Counted from the first letter of the stretch, positions 15,871-25,438 are shown. The stretch is 64,000 nt of DNA from JANQMX01 sp965247175 (GCA_965247175.1 OZ252006.1:2294001-2358000), one strand, 5' to 3'. Made by a program: numbers and translations. Notes: a model not told the origin generated them from the sequence alone.

Positions 15871-18059
15871 ATGTTCAGCTTCTCGATGAAAGGCAGGACC
15901 TCGTCGGGTTTGCCGTCGAGGAGAATCTGGCCTTCGTGGAGATAGACGACCCGCTCGGCGAGGCGCATGAGGCTTGGCCGGTGCGTCACCAGGATGACGG
16001 TGGCCTGCTTGGACAGAGCTTGCAGCTTCTTGCGGAAGCGCTCATCGCCATCGTGATCGAGGGAGGCGGCGGCTTCATCGAAGAGATAGACGGGCGCTTC
16101 GGTCACATAGGCCCGCGCAAGCATCAGCTGGTGCTTGAAGCTCTCGGAGACATGCCGCAACTCGGCCTCGGTCAGCCTGGTCTCGAAACCATCGGGCAGA
16201 GCCAGGATGTCTTCCATCAAGCCTGCATCCATGGCGGCCTTGGCCACCTCGGCATCGCTAGCCGTCGGATTGGCGAAGCGAATGTTCTGCGACACCGTCC
16301 CGTGGAACAGATGGACCCGTTGCGGGCAGTAGCCGAAGGACGCGCGAAGCTCACGCTTGTCGATCTGCCGAATATCCAAGGCGTCGATCGTGACGAAGCC
16401 GCTCTGCGGCTCATAAAGGCCGGCCAGCAGCTTGAGGAGTGTCGATTTGCCGGCACCGCTTGAACCCGCGATCGCAACGCACTGCTTCGCTGGAATGGTC
16501 AGGTTGACGCCAAGCAGAGCCGGTTCGGACGAGTTGGCATAGCGAAAGCTGACACGATGGAACCCGCAGTCGCCGCGGAAGCTGCGGAACAGCAGGTCGG
16601 TCCGCGAGACATCGTACTCGCTTTCCATCTTCAGCAGGCGGTCGATCTGGGTAATCGCTAACCTGATCTGCTCGAGACGGGTCAGGCCAAGAAAGCCGAC
16701 CTGAAGCGGCGCCAGGACGCGCCACGTCAGTGCCATCACGGCGATCAACGCGCCGCCGCTCATGTTCCCGGCCATGACCTCGAGCGTGCCGAGGCCGAGC
16801 GTGGCAATGCCGGCTGCCATCATGAAGAGCTGCGCCAGGGTCTGTGCCGTCAGATTGAGCTGTTGGGTTCTGAAGAAGGCCTTGGCGTGCCGGGCGGACA
16901 CGTCCCGAAAACGATCGCGCCAGACATCCTCGACGTGGCAATCGCGAATGGATCGATGCTGGCTGAAGAGCTCGATCAAGAAGCTCTGCCGCTGGTTGCG
17001 CACCGAGGCGCCCTCTGCCAGCCGCCGCCGCATGAGGGGAGCCAGAACGGCGGTGAGCAGCAGGAATGCGACCAGCAAGGCGAGCGGCACCCAGACGAGC
17101 GGACCGGCCAAGAGGCCGATGGCGAGGATGAAGACGCCGACGAACGGCAGGTCGAAGACGACGCCGGCAAGCGGACCGGTGAAGAAGTCCCGTAGGGTCT
17201 CGAACTGCCGCAGACGTGTGACCTGCGCGCCGACGCTGGCGTTTTGCGTAAAGCGGAGCGGCAGATTGAGGACCTGGCCGAAGACCTCGCCGCCGAGCAG
17301 GACGTCGAGACGCGCGCCGATGTAGCTCAGTGCTCGGGCCCGCAGGAGGCGAAGCGCGGTGTCCGCCAGCAAGGCGATCGCCATGCCGCCGAGGAAGTAG
17401 TGCAGGGTGTCCGTGGATCCGGCCGCGATCACCTGGTCATAGACCCCCATGATGAAGAGAGGGACGGCTAGCGCGAAGAGATTCGAGACGAAAGTGACGG
17501 CAAACAGCACGGTGATGACCGGGCGGAAGCGACCGATGAACTTGAGCAGCCAGCTTGTCGACGAGGCGCGGTCTTCGGAGCCGCGCGTCTCCATCGGCTC
17601 GATGAAATAGGCTGTGCCTTTGGTCGTCAGACGATGCTCATCGCGCAACGTGCCCATGGTGCCGTCGAACAGCGAGAGGGTGCTCTCGCCGCGCTCGCGA
17701 ACGACGAAGGGCCTGCCGTCATCCGCCTCGAACAGGCAAGGCAGAAAGCGTTGATCGAGGTCTTTCAAGCGCAATCGCTGCGGAACGCTGCGATAGCCCA
17801 GCCGTGCCAGGACGCCGCGAAACTCCTCGATCTTTAGAGCGTCGGCAAGATGCGGCAAGGCTTCGAAAAGCCTGCGCGGCGAGCCGTTCCAGTCCAGCGC
17901 TTCCAGCAGGGGCAGCAGGCAGGCGACGAGCGGCGAACTGGGCGAGTGCTTGTCGAGACGCCCGGCGCGGAGCTGATTGACAAGTGGAATGGCCGACGGG
18001 CCGGACGCGGTTCGATGGCGCCAGGCTTGCAGCTCCGATGCGGCGGCCACACTGTTCAT
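15867..18059 (-). CDS. type I secretion ABC permease/ATPase, subunit 2 (with C39-like N-terminal domain)
   Basis: 730 residues. Residues about 20-160 look like a C39-peptidase-like domain (RSVPQRLRLKDLDQRFLPCL, then TLSLFDGTMGTL) with no catalytic cysteine, as in substrate-docking CLD domains. Residues 170-450 are the six-helix membrane domain. The ATPase domain has an intact Walker A (GSSGAGKS, about residue 530), a Q-loop (GYCPQRVHLFHGT) and an intact Walker B with catalytic Glu (YLFDEAAASLD, about 655). Its signature motif is abnormal: VSESFKHQ instead of LSGGQ. The upstream ABC gene overlaps by 4 bp and has the opposite defects, so the two probably form a heterodimer with one working ATP site. 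The probable cargo is the divergent RTX protein at 20123. Confidence 0.9.
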   Translation of the reverse strand: MNSVAAASELQAWRHRTASGPSAIPLVNQLRAGRLDKHSPSSPLVACLLPLLEALDWNGSPRRLFEALPHLADALKIEEFRGVLARLGYRSVPQRLRLKDLDQRFLPCLFEADDGRPFVVRERGESTLSLFDGTMGTLRDEHRLTTKGTAYFIEPMETRGSEDRASSTSWLLKFIGRFRPVITVLFAVTFVSNLFALAVPLFIMGVYDQVIAAGSTDTLHYFLGGMAIALLADTALRLLRARALSYIGARLDVLLGGEVFGQVLNLPLRFTQNASVGAQVTRLRQFETLRDFFTGPLAGVVFDLPFVGVFILAIGLLAGPLVWVPLALLVAFLLLTAVLAPLMRRRLAEGASVRNQRQSFLIELFSQHRSIRDCHVEDVWRDRFRDVSARHAKAFFRTQQLNLTAQTLAQLFMMAAGIATLGLGTLEVMAGNMSGGALIAVMALTWRVLAPLQVGFLGLTRLEQIRLAITQIDRLLKMESEYDVSRTDLLFRSFRGDCGFHRVSFRYANSSEPALLGVNLTIPAKQCVAIAGSSGAGKSTLLKLLAGLYEPQSGFVTIDALDIRQIDKRELRASFGYCPQRVHLFHGTVSQNIRFANPTASDAEVAKAAMDAGLMEDILALPDGFETRLTEAELRHVSESFKHQLMLARAYVTEAPVYLFDEAAASLDHDGDERFRKKLQALSKQATVILVTHRPSLMRLAERVVYLHEGQILLDGKPDEVLPFIEKLNI

Positions 18060-19834
18060 GCCGGAACTGCTTCCGAAAGGTGGGCGCTCTGCTGTTGCTC
18101 CACGGTCGCCCCGGCCGCGTTCTTCTGTGCGGCCTCGCCACCTGTCTGCGGCGGCCCCGCCAGCGGCACCGGCTTGCCGTCAGAGAGCTGCAGGACACGA
18201 TCGGCGATCTGATGCATGAAGGGTCGATGGGTGACCAGGATGATGGTCATCTCGCCGCGAAGCTCCTCGAGCGCCGTTCTCAAGCGCGCCTCGCTGGCCT
18301 GATCCAGATGAGTGTTGGCACCGTCGAAGAGCAGAATCTTCGGGTGGCCAGCGAGAGCCCGGGCGATGGTCAGCTTCTGACGCAGGCTTGCACTGAGCTC
18401 CGCCCCGGCCATCGCGCCGATCGGGGTGTCGTAGCCTTTCGGCAGTCGATGAACCTCTTCGTCGGCCCCCAAGGCACGCGCGGCGGCCAAGGCCTCCTCC
18501 AAACGGTCCGAGCCGCGAAAAGCGGTGAGATTGTCGAGAATCGTGCCCTGGAAGAGCGCAGTGTCTTCGGCGACCCGAATGATCTGACGCCGATCGATCG
18601 GGTTCTGGTCCCGCTCTGCCTCTCCGTCGATCAGCAGCATGCCGCTCTCGGGCTTCAGGCGCCCGGCAATGACTTCCAGTAGCGTGGACTTGCCGGTTCC
18701 GTCCTCACCGGCAATGGCGACGATTTCCCCTGCACGAATATGCAGATTGGCTTCGTAGAGTTGATAGGGGCTGTCGGGGCCGTAGCGGAAGCTCACGTCG
18801 CGCAGCTCGATCTCACCCATCACGGCGCGGCCGCTGCCGCGGACGTTCTGCTGATCTCCGGCCGACGGCAGGCTGAGCAGCTGCTCGACCCGCTCCCGGG
18901 CGATGGCAAGGCCCTGGAACTGAGTCCACAGGCTGAGTCCTCTCATCACCGGCTGAACCGCGCGGGTGGCCAGCAAGGTGCAGGCGGCCAGCTCGCCGGG
19001 CGAGAGCGTGCCGGCGATGACCTGATTGGCGCCGATGGCCGCGACCGCCGTGAGCGTCAAGGCCGAGCTGATGTTGCCGATCGTTTGGGCGCAGCCGCTG
19101 AGGAAGATCGTCGACATGGTCGCGTCCGCGCCCGCCAGTTGCAGCCGCTCGTAGCGGCGCGTCATGGTCGGCTCCAGCGCCAATGCCTTCACGGTCTCGA
19201 TGTTGGAGAGGATTTGGATGATGAAGCTGTATCGCCGGTCATCCAGCTCGTGACGGCGTTCCAATGTGGCGCGAAGCGCACGGCCGACCAGCAGCGTGGC
19301 CGCTGCCAAGAGCGCGAAGATGGTGAGGGGAACCAGAACCAGCGCCCCGGCGATCACCCAGAACAGCCCAAGGAAAACGAAAAGGAAGGGTAGATCGATC
19401 AGCAGCAAACGGCCCTGTCCGCCATAGAAGTCGCGCAAGCTATCGATGGCGTTCACGCGGTCGATGTGCGCTCCAAGTTTCTCCGCCTCGATCCGACGCG
19501 GGTCGGCAAGCAAGATCGTATCGACCGCAGCACCGAGACAGCGATGCTCGAACTGAGCGCCGGACCAGCTTGTCAGATAGCCGCGCGAAATGCGCAGCAC
19601 GCCGTCGATCACCAGCACCGCGAGCAAGCCAACCATCAACGCGGTCAGCGTATGCACCGTCTGGTTTGGGATCACGCGGTCGTAGACCTGGAGAATGACA
19701 GCCGGCAAGGCCAAGCCCAGAACGTTCAGGACCACTGTCGCCAGAGTCTGATAGGTCGTAAGCGCCGGCGCTTCGCAGCACGACCGAGATGACACGTCGT
19801 CTCGTTTGTCGGGACGCAGCTCAGCTTCCGTCAT
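18056..19834 (-). CDS. type I secretion ABC permease/ATPase, subunit 1 (catalytic Glu missing)
   Basis: 592 residues, first gene of the export operon. The membrane domain occupies about residues 25-300 (LATVVLNVLGLALPAVILQV, then VYDRVIPNQTVHTL). The ATPase domain has Walker A GEDGTGKST (about 376-384), signature ELSASLRQ (about 478), Walker B ILLFDGANTHLD (about 501) and H-loop ILVTHRP. The catalytic glutamate after the Walker B aspartate is replaced by Gly, and the Q-loop glutamine by Glu (RVAEDTALFQGT). A subunit of this kind can bind but poorly hydrolyse ATP. There is no C39-like domain. The gene overlaps the next ABC gene by 4 bp. AGGACTGAC before the ATG at 19834 supports the start. A homodimeric exporter is unlikely. 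Confidence 0.9.
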   Translation of the reverse strand: MTEAELRPDKRDDVSSRSCCEAPALTTYQTLATVVLNVLGLALPAVILQVYDRVIPNQTVHTLTALMVGLLAVLVIDGVLRISRGYLTSWSGAQFEHRCLGAAVDTILLADPRRIEAEKLGAHIDRVNAIDSLRDFYGGQGRLLLIDLPFLFVFLGLFWVIAGALVLVPLTIFALLAAATLLVGRALRATLERRHELDDRRYSFIIQILSNIETVKALALEPTMTRRYERLQLAGADATMSTIFLSGCAQTIGNISSALTLTAVAAIGANQVIAGTLSPGELAACTLLATRAVQPVMRGLSLWTQFQGLAIARERVEQLLSLPSAGDQQNVRGSGRAVMGEIELRDVSFRYGPDSPYQLYEANLHIRAGEIVAIAGEDGTGKSTLLEVIAGRLKPESGMLLIDGEAERDQNPIDRRQIIRVAEDTALFQGTILDNLTAFRGSDRLEEALAAARALGADEEVHRLPKGYDTPIGAMAGAELSASLRQKLTIARALAGHPKILLFDGANTHLDQASEARLRTALEELRGEMTIILVTHRPFMHQIADRVLQLSDGKPVPLAGPPQTGGEAAQKNAAGATVEQQQSAHLSEAVPA

Positions 19835-20122
19835 GTCAGTCCTGGAAAAGCAATGCGACCTTTAACTGTAACGGCTTTAATTCAATTCCAATTAAGTAAG
19901 CATTAATAGAAACCAAAAATCCAATGTCATTCAATTGACTTAAGCGAAATAGCTTCTTGATTTATGGTTATCACTCTTTTTGTCTAAAATACTGTGGTTT
20001 TACCAAAAACAAAAACGGTTCCCTAACCGACGTTCCGCTATTTTTGCTAAATTCCAACAAAAAGCACGAACTCGGCGGCACACAACGCTGGCCGAGCTGG
20101 GGTTAGCAAGAGGGCTTGGACG
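19835..20122. promoter_or_regulatory. AT-rich divergent control region between the export operon and the RTX gene
   Basis: About 288 bp without a gene. Positions 19860-19990 are far richer in A and T than the flanks. A TTGACT hexamer at 19935-19940 could be a plus-strand -35 element, but no good -10 follows at 17 bp. AGAGGG sits about 9 nt before the RTX start at 20123. Shared control of exporter and cargo is likely from the layout alone. Confidence 0.45.
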
Positions 20123-23100
20123 ATGGCTGTTGAAGAGAGCGGGCAAAAGGGAAGCAGCCTCGATCTCAACGACTTCGAGGTTGCCGACTTCCTCACCAGG
20201 CGAAGCGAATCCGAGCGGCAGCATGGCCTGGAGCCGGGTCGCGATGCGTCCGAAGGCGGCGAAAGCAATCTGGCGGCCGCGCGCGACCAGCACTTCGGCT
20301 CGCTCTTCATCCCGCAGCAGCAAGAGGACATCAGCGATGAGGATCGGCAAACGAGCGCCGATCCGAAGGACGACACGGACGCGCTCGACGGGGCGCAGGA
20401 CGGCCTGGCGACAGCCGCGCTTGCAGCGGGCGAGACGGACGACGCTGAGCGCCAGCAGGCGCCGGCTCCCCCTGTCTTCACGTCGAGCAATCAAGGCAGC
20501 AGCAACCGCGAGGAGGATGCTGAGCAGCCGTCAGGAGGAGCTGCTTCTAGCCCTGGCACTGACAATCGAGAGACGTTCGGCGAGGAAAGTGACCAGGGCG
20601 ACAGCCCCCCTCCCTTCGCTGCGGCCTTCAACCAAGCGGGCCCACCGAACGACGGTCTCAACCAACAGCCGCAGCCGGGCGGTGGACTAGAAAGTCTGCA
20701 GGACGAGCTGGAGCGAGAAGAGCGCCTGCGTCAGGAGGAGAGCAGCTCCGACGCGAACAACGCCCCCACTGCCATAGGTCTCGACAACACGAGTGTCGTC
20801 GAGAACAGAGCCGGTGCAAGCATCGGCAATCTCTTGACCAGCGACCCCGACATCGACGACAGCCACAGCTACAGCGTTTCGGACAGCCGCTTCGAAGTCG
20901 TCGACGGCGAGCTGAAGCTCAAGGACGGTGTCAGCCTCGACCATGAGGCCGGCGACGTGGCCATCACCGTTACGAGCACGGACAGCGGCGGACTGTCGAC
21001 GGAGCAGGACTTCACCATCGCCGTGGGCGACATCAACGAAGCGCCCACCGGGATCGCCCTGGACAACAGCAGCGTCGCAGAGAACGTTGCGGGCGCGACC
21101 ATTGGCGCACTATCGACCGGCGACCCGGATGTCGGCGACAGCCACACTTACCGTGTTTCTGACGACCGCTTCGAAGTGGTCGACGGCGAGCTGAAGCTCA
21201 AAGACGGCATCAGCCTCGACCATGAGGCCGGCGACGTTACGATCACTGTCACGAGCACCGACAGCGGCGGCCTCTCGACGGAGCAGGACTTCACGATCGC
21301 TGTGGGCGACGTCAACGAAGCCCCCACCGCCATCGCCCTCGACATTACAAGCGTCGTCGAGAACGACGCCGGTGCAGCCATCGGAAATCTCTCGACCAGC
21401 GACCCTGATGTCGGCGACAGCCATACCTACAGCGTTTCGGATGACCGCTTCGAGGTGGTCGACGGTGAGCTGAAGCTGAAAGACGGCGTCAGCCTCGACC
21501 ACGAGGCCGGCGACGTGACTATCACTGTCACGAGCACCGACAGCGGCGGCCTCTCGACGGAGCAGGACTTCACCATCACCGTCGGCGACATCAACGAAGC
21601 GCCCACCACCATCGCCCTCGACAACGCGAACGTCGCAGAGAACGTAGCGGGCGCGGTGATCGGTGCGCTGTCGACCAGCGACCAGGATGTTGGCGATAGC
21701 CATAGCTATACTGTCTCCGACGACCGCTTCGAGGTGATCGACGGCGAGCTGAAGCTGAAGGACGGTGTCAGCCTCGACCATGAGGCCGGCGATGTGACCA
21801 TCACCGTCACGAGCACCGACAGCGGCGGCCTCTCGACCGATCAAGACTTCAGCATCGCCGTCGGTGACGTCAACGAAGCCCCCACCGCCATCGCCCTCGA
21901 CAATACGAGCGTGGTCGAGAACGACGCCGGCGCGGCCATCGGCAATCTCTCGACCAGCGACCCTGATGTCGGCGACAGCCATACCTACAGCGTTTCGGAT
22001 GACCGCTTCGAGGTGCTCGACGGTGAGCTGAAACTGAAAGACGGCGTCAGCCTCGACCACGAGGCTGGCGATGTCGCGATCACCGTCACGGCGACGGACA
22101 GCGGCGGTCTCTCGACTGAGCAGGACTTCACCATAGCCGTCGGCGACGTCAACGAAGCTCCGACCGCCATCACCCTCGACCCGGCCGACCAAGTCGACGT
22201 CACCCTCACCTTCCTCTCGGAACGCGCCGGCTACTCGAACAGCTTCGGCGTGTTCCATAAGGACGCCGACGGCAACCCGGTCGCCGGCAAGATCGTCTGG
22301 ACCGACGGAAACCAGCTCGCCGCCGGCAGCAGCGAGACCGTCTCCTTCCGCGGCGTCGACCCGACCGATATCGGGTACTTCCTGATTCCCGACGGAGCCG
22401 ACGAGAATCACAACCTCGCCAACAACACCGACGTCACCTTTCAGCAAGATGCGAATGGAAACTGGCAGGCGGTGCTGGCCGATGGAACGGCCCTAGAGGG
22501 CCGCAACGCCAACATCTATTTCTCCGGCGGTGCCGAGCTGAACCCGGACGGCCGCGACCACACCACCGAGACCGGCGATACCATCGGCTTCGAGGACCTC
22601 CATAACCTCGGCGACGCCGACTTCAACGACTTCGTCTTCACGACCCAGACCAGCCTTCAGCAGACCTCCGGAGACCCTCAGGTTACCGAGAACGTGGCAG
22701 GCGCGGTGATCGGCACGCTCTCGACCAGCGACCCGGATGCGGGCGACAGCCATACCTACAGCGTGTCCGACGTCCGCTTCGAGGTGGTCGACGGCCAGCT
22801 AATGCTCAAAGATGGCGTCAGCCTCGACCACGAAGCCGGCGACGTCGCGATCACCGTTACGGCGACCGACACTGGCGGCCTCTCGACGGAACAGGACTTC
22901 ACCATCGCCGTCGGCGACGTCAACGAAACACCCACCGCGATCGCCCTCGACAATGCGAGCGTCGCGGAGAACGTAACGGGCGCCGCCATCGGAGCGCTCT
23001 CCACCAGCGACCAGGATGTTGGCGATAGCCATACCTACAGCGTGTCCGACGACCGCTTCGAGGTGGTCGACGGTGAGCTGAAGCTCAAAAACGACATCAG

Positions 23101-25285
23101 CCTCGACCACGAGGCCGGCGATGTGACCATCACCGTCACCGCAACCGACAGCGGCGGCCTCTCAACGGAACAGAACTTCACCGTCACCGTCGGTGACGTC
23201 AACGAAGCACCGACCGCCATATCGCTCGACAATGCAAGCGTCGTCGAGAACGAGACCGGTGCGGCCATCGGCAATCTCTCGACCAGCGACCCCGACGTCG
23301 GCGACACACATAGCTACGGCGTGTCCGACGACCGCTTCGAAGTGGTCGACGGTGAGCTGAAGCTGAAAGACGGTGTCAGCCTCGACCATGAGGCCGGCGA
23401 CGTGACCATCACCGTCACGAGCACCGACAGCGGCGGTCTCTCTACCGAGCAGGACTTCAGCATCGCCGTCGGTGACGTCAACGAAGCCCCCACCGCAATT
23501 ACCCTCAACCCGACCGACCGGGTCGACGTGACCCTCACCTTCCTTTCCGAGCGCGCCGGCTACTCGAACAGCTTCGGCGTGTTCCATAAGGACGCCGACG
23601 GCAACCCGGTCGCCGGCAAGATCGTCTGGACCGACGGAAATCAGCTCACCGCCGGGAGCAGCGAGACCGTCTCCTTCCACGGCGTCGACCCCGCCAACAT
23701 CGGCTACTTCCTCATCCCGGACGGTGCCGACGAGAACCACAACCTTGCCAACAACACCGACGTCACCTTTCAGCAGGACGCGGATGGAAACTGGCAGGCC
23801 GTCCTGTCCGACGGAACGGCCCTCGAAGGCCGCAACGCCAACGTCTACTTCTCCGGCGGTGCCGGGCTGAACCCGGACGGCCGCGACCACACCACCGAGA
23901 CCGGCGACACCATCGGCTTCGAGGACCTGCATAACCTCGGCGACGCCGACTTCGACGACTTCGTCTTCACGACCCAGGCCAGCCACCAGCAGACCACCGG
24001 AAACCCTGAGATCACGGCTGAGGCAGCCGGCGCGGTCGTCGGCACGCTCTCGACCAGCGACCCGGATGTCGGCGACAGCCACACGTACAGCGTCTCCGAT
24101 GCCCGCTTCGAGGTGGTCGATGGCAAGTTGAAGCTGAAAGACGGTGTGGCCCTGGCCAACGGCGACGGCGAGGCGACGGTCACCGTCACGGCGACGGACG
24201 CTGGCGGCCTCTCGACCACGCAGGACTTCACCATCGGCATCAACGACTCGCTGACGGCGACTGCGGGTGGTGGTGCCCTGTCCGGCCACGCGGGAAGCGA
24301 CACCTTGGTCGGCCAGGACGACAGCGTGCTTGCCGGAACAATCAACGCGGCAAACGCGCGGACCACGGATGAGGGCTTTACTCTCACCGCGCAACGCATC
24401 GAGGCAGACGGTAATCTGACGGATCCGAGCAGCGACCACCTCTACGTCAGCAGCGGCAAGATCGGTGTCTCCGGCCATACCGGAAATCGGGCTCCGGACA
24501 ACCAGCTTGGCTATGACACGAAAGAAGGCCTGTCCGAACAGCTCATCATCGACTTCGAGAGTCAGATCGTTGATGCGGAAGTCGATGTCAGAAACCTGAT
24601 CTCCAATGAAGGACCCTATGGCGGCGACGAAGAGGGCCAATGGCAGGCCTTCCTGGGTGATACGCTGGTCGATGAAGGGAGCTTCCTCACCACGAGCGGT
24701 CACAGGCTCACGGTGTCCATCGACCCGGAGGGCGACAGCACCTTCGACCGCCTGGTGCTGTCAGCCAACGAGTACAGCGCCGGGCAAGGCGGCATGGTCG
24801 AAGACGCCAGCGACTACTTCGTTACGGAGATCCGCTACAACGAAGCCCCGACCGACGGCGACAGCCTGTACGGCGGCAGCGGCGATGATGCTCTTTATGG
24901 CCTGGGCGGCGACGACTCTCTCTCCGGCGGCGCGGACAACGATGCGCTCTACGGCGGAGACGGCGACGACAGCCTCATCGGCGGCTCGGGAGACGACGAG
25001 CTTCACGGCGGCGCGGGCAACGACAGCTTCCTGTTCGACAGCCAGGTGACCTTCGGCGGCGACGAGGTCTTCGGCGGCTCCGGCGGAGACTGGACCGATG
25101 TCATCCAGCTCGAGAACGAAGCGAACGCACCGAACAGCGGCGACTGGACTGTGGCGATCACCAGCGGCTCGGTCCTGCAAAGCACACCCGACCATCTGGT
25201 CCTCTCGGAGGATGCCGAGGGTATCATCACCATGACCGACGGAAGCGAGATCACCTTCGAGGGCATCGAGCGGATAGAGTGGTGA
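20123..25285 (+). CDS. giant RTX protein with cadherin-like repeats and DUF4114 domains (probable type I secreted adhesin)
   Basis: 1720 residues, acidic, no N-terminal signal peptide. Residues 1-210 are low-complexity and rich in Glu, Asp, Gln and Ser. From residue 212 come nine cadherin-like repeats of 93 residues, each opening N-E-A-P-T and containing DRFEVVDGELKLKDGVSLDH and GLSTEQDFTIAVGD. Two DUF4114-type domains (IGFEDLHNLGDADFNDFVF) are inserted in repeats 6 and 9. After about residue 1375 follows a non-repeat domain, then RTX nonapeptides (GGSGDDALYGLGGDDSLSGG, about 1585-1640) and a C-terminal region fitting an uncleaved type I secretion signal. It is divergent from a complete ABC-HlyD set, its probable exporter. 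Calcium-dependent folding and a surface adhesin or matrix role are inferred from the domains. The receptor or ligand is unknown. Confidence 0.92.
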   Translation: MAVEESGQKGSSLDLNDFEVADFLTRRSESERQHGLEPGRDASEGGESNLAAARDQHFGSLFIPQQQEDISDEDRQTSADPKDDTDALDGAQDGLATAALAAGETDDAERQQAPAPPVFTSSNQGSSNREEDAEQPSGGAASSPGTDNRETFGEESDQGDSPPPFAAAFNQAGPPNDGLNQQPQPGGGLESLQDELEREERLRQEESSSDANNAPTAIGLDNTSVVENRAGASIGNLLTSDPDIDDSHSYSVSDSRFEVVDGELKLKDGVSLDHEAGDVAITVTSTDSGGLSTEQDFTIAVGDINEAPTGIALDNSSVAENVAGATIGALSTGDPDVGDSHTYRVSDDRFEVVDGELKLKDGISLDHEAGDVTITVTSTDSGGLSTEQDFTIAVGDVNEAPTAIALDITSVVENDAGAAIGNLSTSDPDVGDSHTYSVSDDRFEVVDGELKLKDGVSLDHEAGDVTITVTSTDSGGLSTEQDFTITVGDINEAPTTIALDNANVAENVAGAVIGALSTSDQDVGDSHSYTVSDDRFEVIDGELKLKDGVSLDHEAGDVTITVTSTDSGGLSTDQDFSIAVGDVNEAPTAIALDNTSVVENDAGAAIGNLSTSDPDVGDSHTYSVSDDRFEVLDGELKLKDGVSLDHEAGDVAITVTATDSGGLSTEQDFTIAVGDVNEAPTAITLDPADQVDVTLTFLSERAGYSNSFGVFHKDADGNPVAGKIVWTDGNQLAAGSSETVSFRGVDPTDIGYFLIPDGADENHNLANNTDVTFQQDANGNWQAVLADGTALEGRNANIYFSGGAELNPDGRDHTTETGDTIGFEDLHNLGDADFNDFVFTTQTSLQQTSGDPQVTENVAGAVIGTLSTSDPDAGDSHTYSVSDVRFEVVDGQLMLKDGVSLDHEAGDVAITVTATDTGGLSTEQDFTIAVGDVNETPTAIALDNASVAENVTGAAIGALSTSDQDVGDSHTYSVSDDRFEVVDGELKLKNDISLDHEAGDVTITVTATDSGGLSTEQNFTVTVGDVNEAPTAISLDNASVVENETGAAIGNLSTSDPDVGDTHSYGVSDDRFEVVDGELKLKDGVSLDHEAGDVTITVTSTDSGGLSTEQDFSIAVGDVNEAPTAITLNPTDRVDVTLTFLSERAGYSNSFGVFHKDADGNPVAGKIVWTDGNQLTAGSSETVSFHGVDPANIGYFLIPDGADENHNLANNTDVTFQQDADGNWQAVLSDGTALEGRNANVYFSGGAGLNPDGRDHTTETGDTIGFEDLHNLGDADFDDFVFTTQASHQQTTGNPEITAEAAGAVVGTLSTSDPDVGDSHTYSVSDARFEVVDGKLKLKDGVALANGDGEATVTVTATDAGGLSTTQDFTIGINDSLTATAGGGALSGHAGSDTLVGQDDSVLAGTINAANARTTDEGFTLTAQRIEADGNLTDPSSDHLYVSSGKIGVSGHTGNRAPDNQLGYDTKEGLSEQLIIDFESQIVDAEVDVRNLISNEGPYGGDEEGQWQAFLGDTLVDEGSFLTTSGHRLTVSIDPEGDSTFDRLVLSANEYSAGQGGMVEDASDYFVTEIRYNEAPTDGDSLYGGSGDDALYGLGGDDSLSGGADNDALYGGDGDDSLIGGSGDDELHGGAGNDSFLFDSQVTFGGDEVFGGSGGDWTDVIQLENEANAPNSGDWTVAITSGSVLQSTPDHLVLSEDAEGIITMTDGSEITFEGIERIEW
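22190..22681 (+). repeat. DUF4114-type domain insert, copy 1
   Basis: A 492-bp (164-codon) block inserted at codon 14 of repeat 6. It codes for VDVTLTFLSERAGYSNSFGV through IGFEDLHNLGDADFNDFVF, the DUF4114 acidic motif likely to bind Ca2+. The same insert recurs 1329 bp downstream. Confidence 0.85.
23519..24010 (+). repeat. DUF4114-type domain insert, copy 2
   Basis: Second 492-bp insert, at the same codon of the last repeat, with few residue changes from copy 1 (for example DADFDDFVF for DADFNDFVF). The offset of 1329 bp equals one insert-bearing repeat plus two plain repeats, which indicates a block duplication. Confidence 0.85.
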
Positions 25286-25438
25286 TCGCCCGCTCCGTCG
25301 CGACGCTTTGCTCCGGACACGCGGCTCGCCTGCAGCCCACCGCGCATGAAGATTAGGTTAAACCGCGTTTCTCTCGTTGCCGGGATCAAGCCAGTGCGGT
25401 AGCTCAAAAGCTGGCTTGATTTGCATACGGGGGATTCG

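Larger units (their letters stand above)
20756..24241 (+). repeat. tandem 279-bp coding repeats (nine copies) in the RTX gene
   Basis: The N-E-A-P-T motif recurs with exact 279-bp spacing at 20756, 21035, 21314, 21593, 21872 and 22151, then at 22922, 23201 and 23480. The two longer steps of 771 bp contain 492-bp inserts. Copies alternate between a VVEN/IGNL type and a VAEN/IGAL type over much of the array. Copies 3 and 5 are nearly identical in DNA. Confidence 0.93.

Noticed and set aside
21110..24703. Long minus-strand frames of 445 and 513 codons inside the RTX gene
   Set aside because: They are periodic antisense shadows of the 279-bp repeats, with no recognisable protein.
24890..25030. 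CRISPR-like short repeats
   Set aside because: They are codons of the RTX nonapeptides (G-G-x-G-x-D), not spacered repeats.
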